From NCBI GenBank assembly GCA_036365515.1, contig CM070874.1:174195797-174259796 (forward strand): 64,000 nucleotides of DNA, in the 5' to 3' direction. Under the pieces are notes generated by a model. That model did no database searches, was not told the origin of the DNA, and saw only the letters and a program-made list of their open reading frames with translations. Shown one piece after another: positions 63,706 to 64,000 of the stretch. Position 1 is the first letter of the stretch; the number at the start of each line of letters is the position of its first letter. Source of the DNA: Torymus aiolomorphi. Its lineage: Eukaryota; Arthropoda; Insecta; Hymenoptera; Torymidae. Both the position numbers and the translations under genes were made by a program.

Positions 63706-64000
63706 GTTATGTAGCAAGCCCCGGTGGATCACCAAGGAAAGGTAACACATACACAGGTAACACTCGCCAAAGTAAGTAATCGAACAAAGGGTGTTGATTA
63801 GAATAATGATTTATTAAAACGTCGTTACAGGTTGCATGCCCGACAGAGACTGGCGATCGTCGATGCGAAGTGCAGTAAGAGAGTATAACGAGAGTATATG
63901 TATAAAGTATATATGAAAAGTATATATTGCATCTTCATTGTCTTCTGGCTTCTCTTTGTCCATGCAGATTCCATTCGAAGCGATAAGGAGGCTGGCTGGC
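63706..64000 (-). repeat. 5' LTR of the minus-strand Gypsy, part
   Basis: Minus-strand sequence ending GGGGCTTGCTACATAAC with AATAAA at about 63,811. The LTR start is not identified; it may lie beyond the window end. Confidence 0.6.

Overview
This is a stretch of animal, almost certainly insect, nuclear DNA made nearly entirely of nested transposable elements. The families present (Polinton/Maverick, Helitron, Crypton-like, Penelope-like, Copia, Ty3/Gypsy, TTAA-flanked MITE, mariner-type) with AT-rich spacers and AAGGTCA-rich repeats fit an arthropod; a parasitoid hymenopteran is my guess and is not proven. I see no bacterial genes, rRNA, tRNA gene or CRISPR. The only gene that looks host-like is an intron-containing RPA1 (replication protein A large subunit) relative at 29.2-30.8 kb, minus strand.

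Layout. 1-1.2 kb: mariner-type transposase tail, a 30-bp minisatellite, AAGGTCA repeats and a Penelope-type hammerhead core. 1.41-5.41 kb: a DNA transposon with 0.42-kb TIRs and a nearly intact DDE-type transposase; a foldback relative lies at 32.67-35.21 kb. 6.7-15.9 kb: Helitron remains (minus) split by a 3.8-kb composite holding a Crypton-like recombinase and an LTR remnant with a tRNA-Tyr primer site. 15.95-26.13 kb: a decayed Polinton (integrase, an unnamed conserved gene, a small gene, packaging ATPase, start of the capsid gene), interrupted by a Penelope-like element and a 5.7-kb giant inverted-repeat (foldback) element. 38.87-54.94 kb: a second, very similar copy of the same Polinton, Penelope and foldback block, split by a complete young Gypsy element (40,527-47,253), and continuing past the capsid gene into protease and other Polinton genes (to 57.9 kb). 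59.08-62.3 kb: a truncated Copia; 62.3-64 kb: the 5' part of another Gypsy on the minus strand.

The most unusual structure is the giant foldback. Its centre is an array of about 353-bp monomers arranged tail to tail, and each complete monomer carries a 67-nt type III hammerhead ribozyme with the known catalytic core. Loops I and II of this ribozyme are complementary over 10 nt, so the RNA could switch between the ribozyme and a competing hairpin. Nine such ribozymes occur in the two copies, and a mutated relative sits at 27.6 kb.

Order of events read from nesting: Polinton insertion, then Penelope and foldback insertions in it, then block duplication, then Gypsy insertion in one copy (4-bp CGCT target duplication, LTRs differing by one 2-nt indel). 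Most coding regions have stops, frameshifts or lost key residues, so the window behaves as a graveyard. Apart from the young Gypsy and possibly the RPA1-like gene, no element looks able to work on its own.
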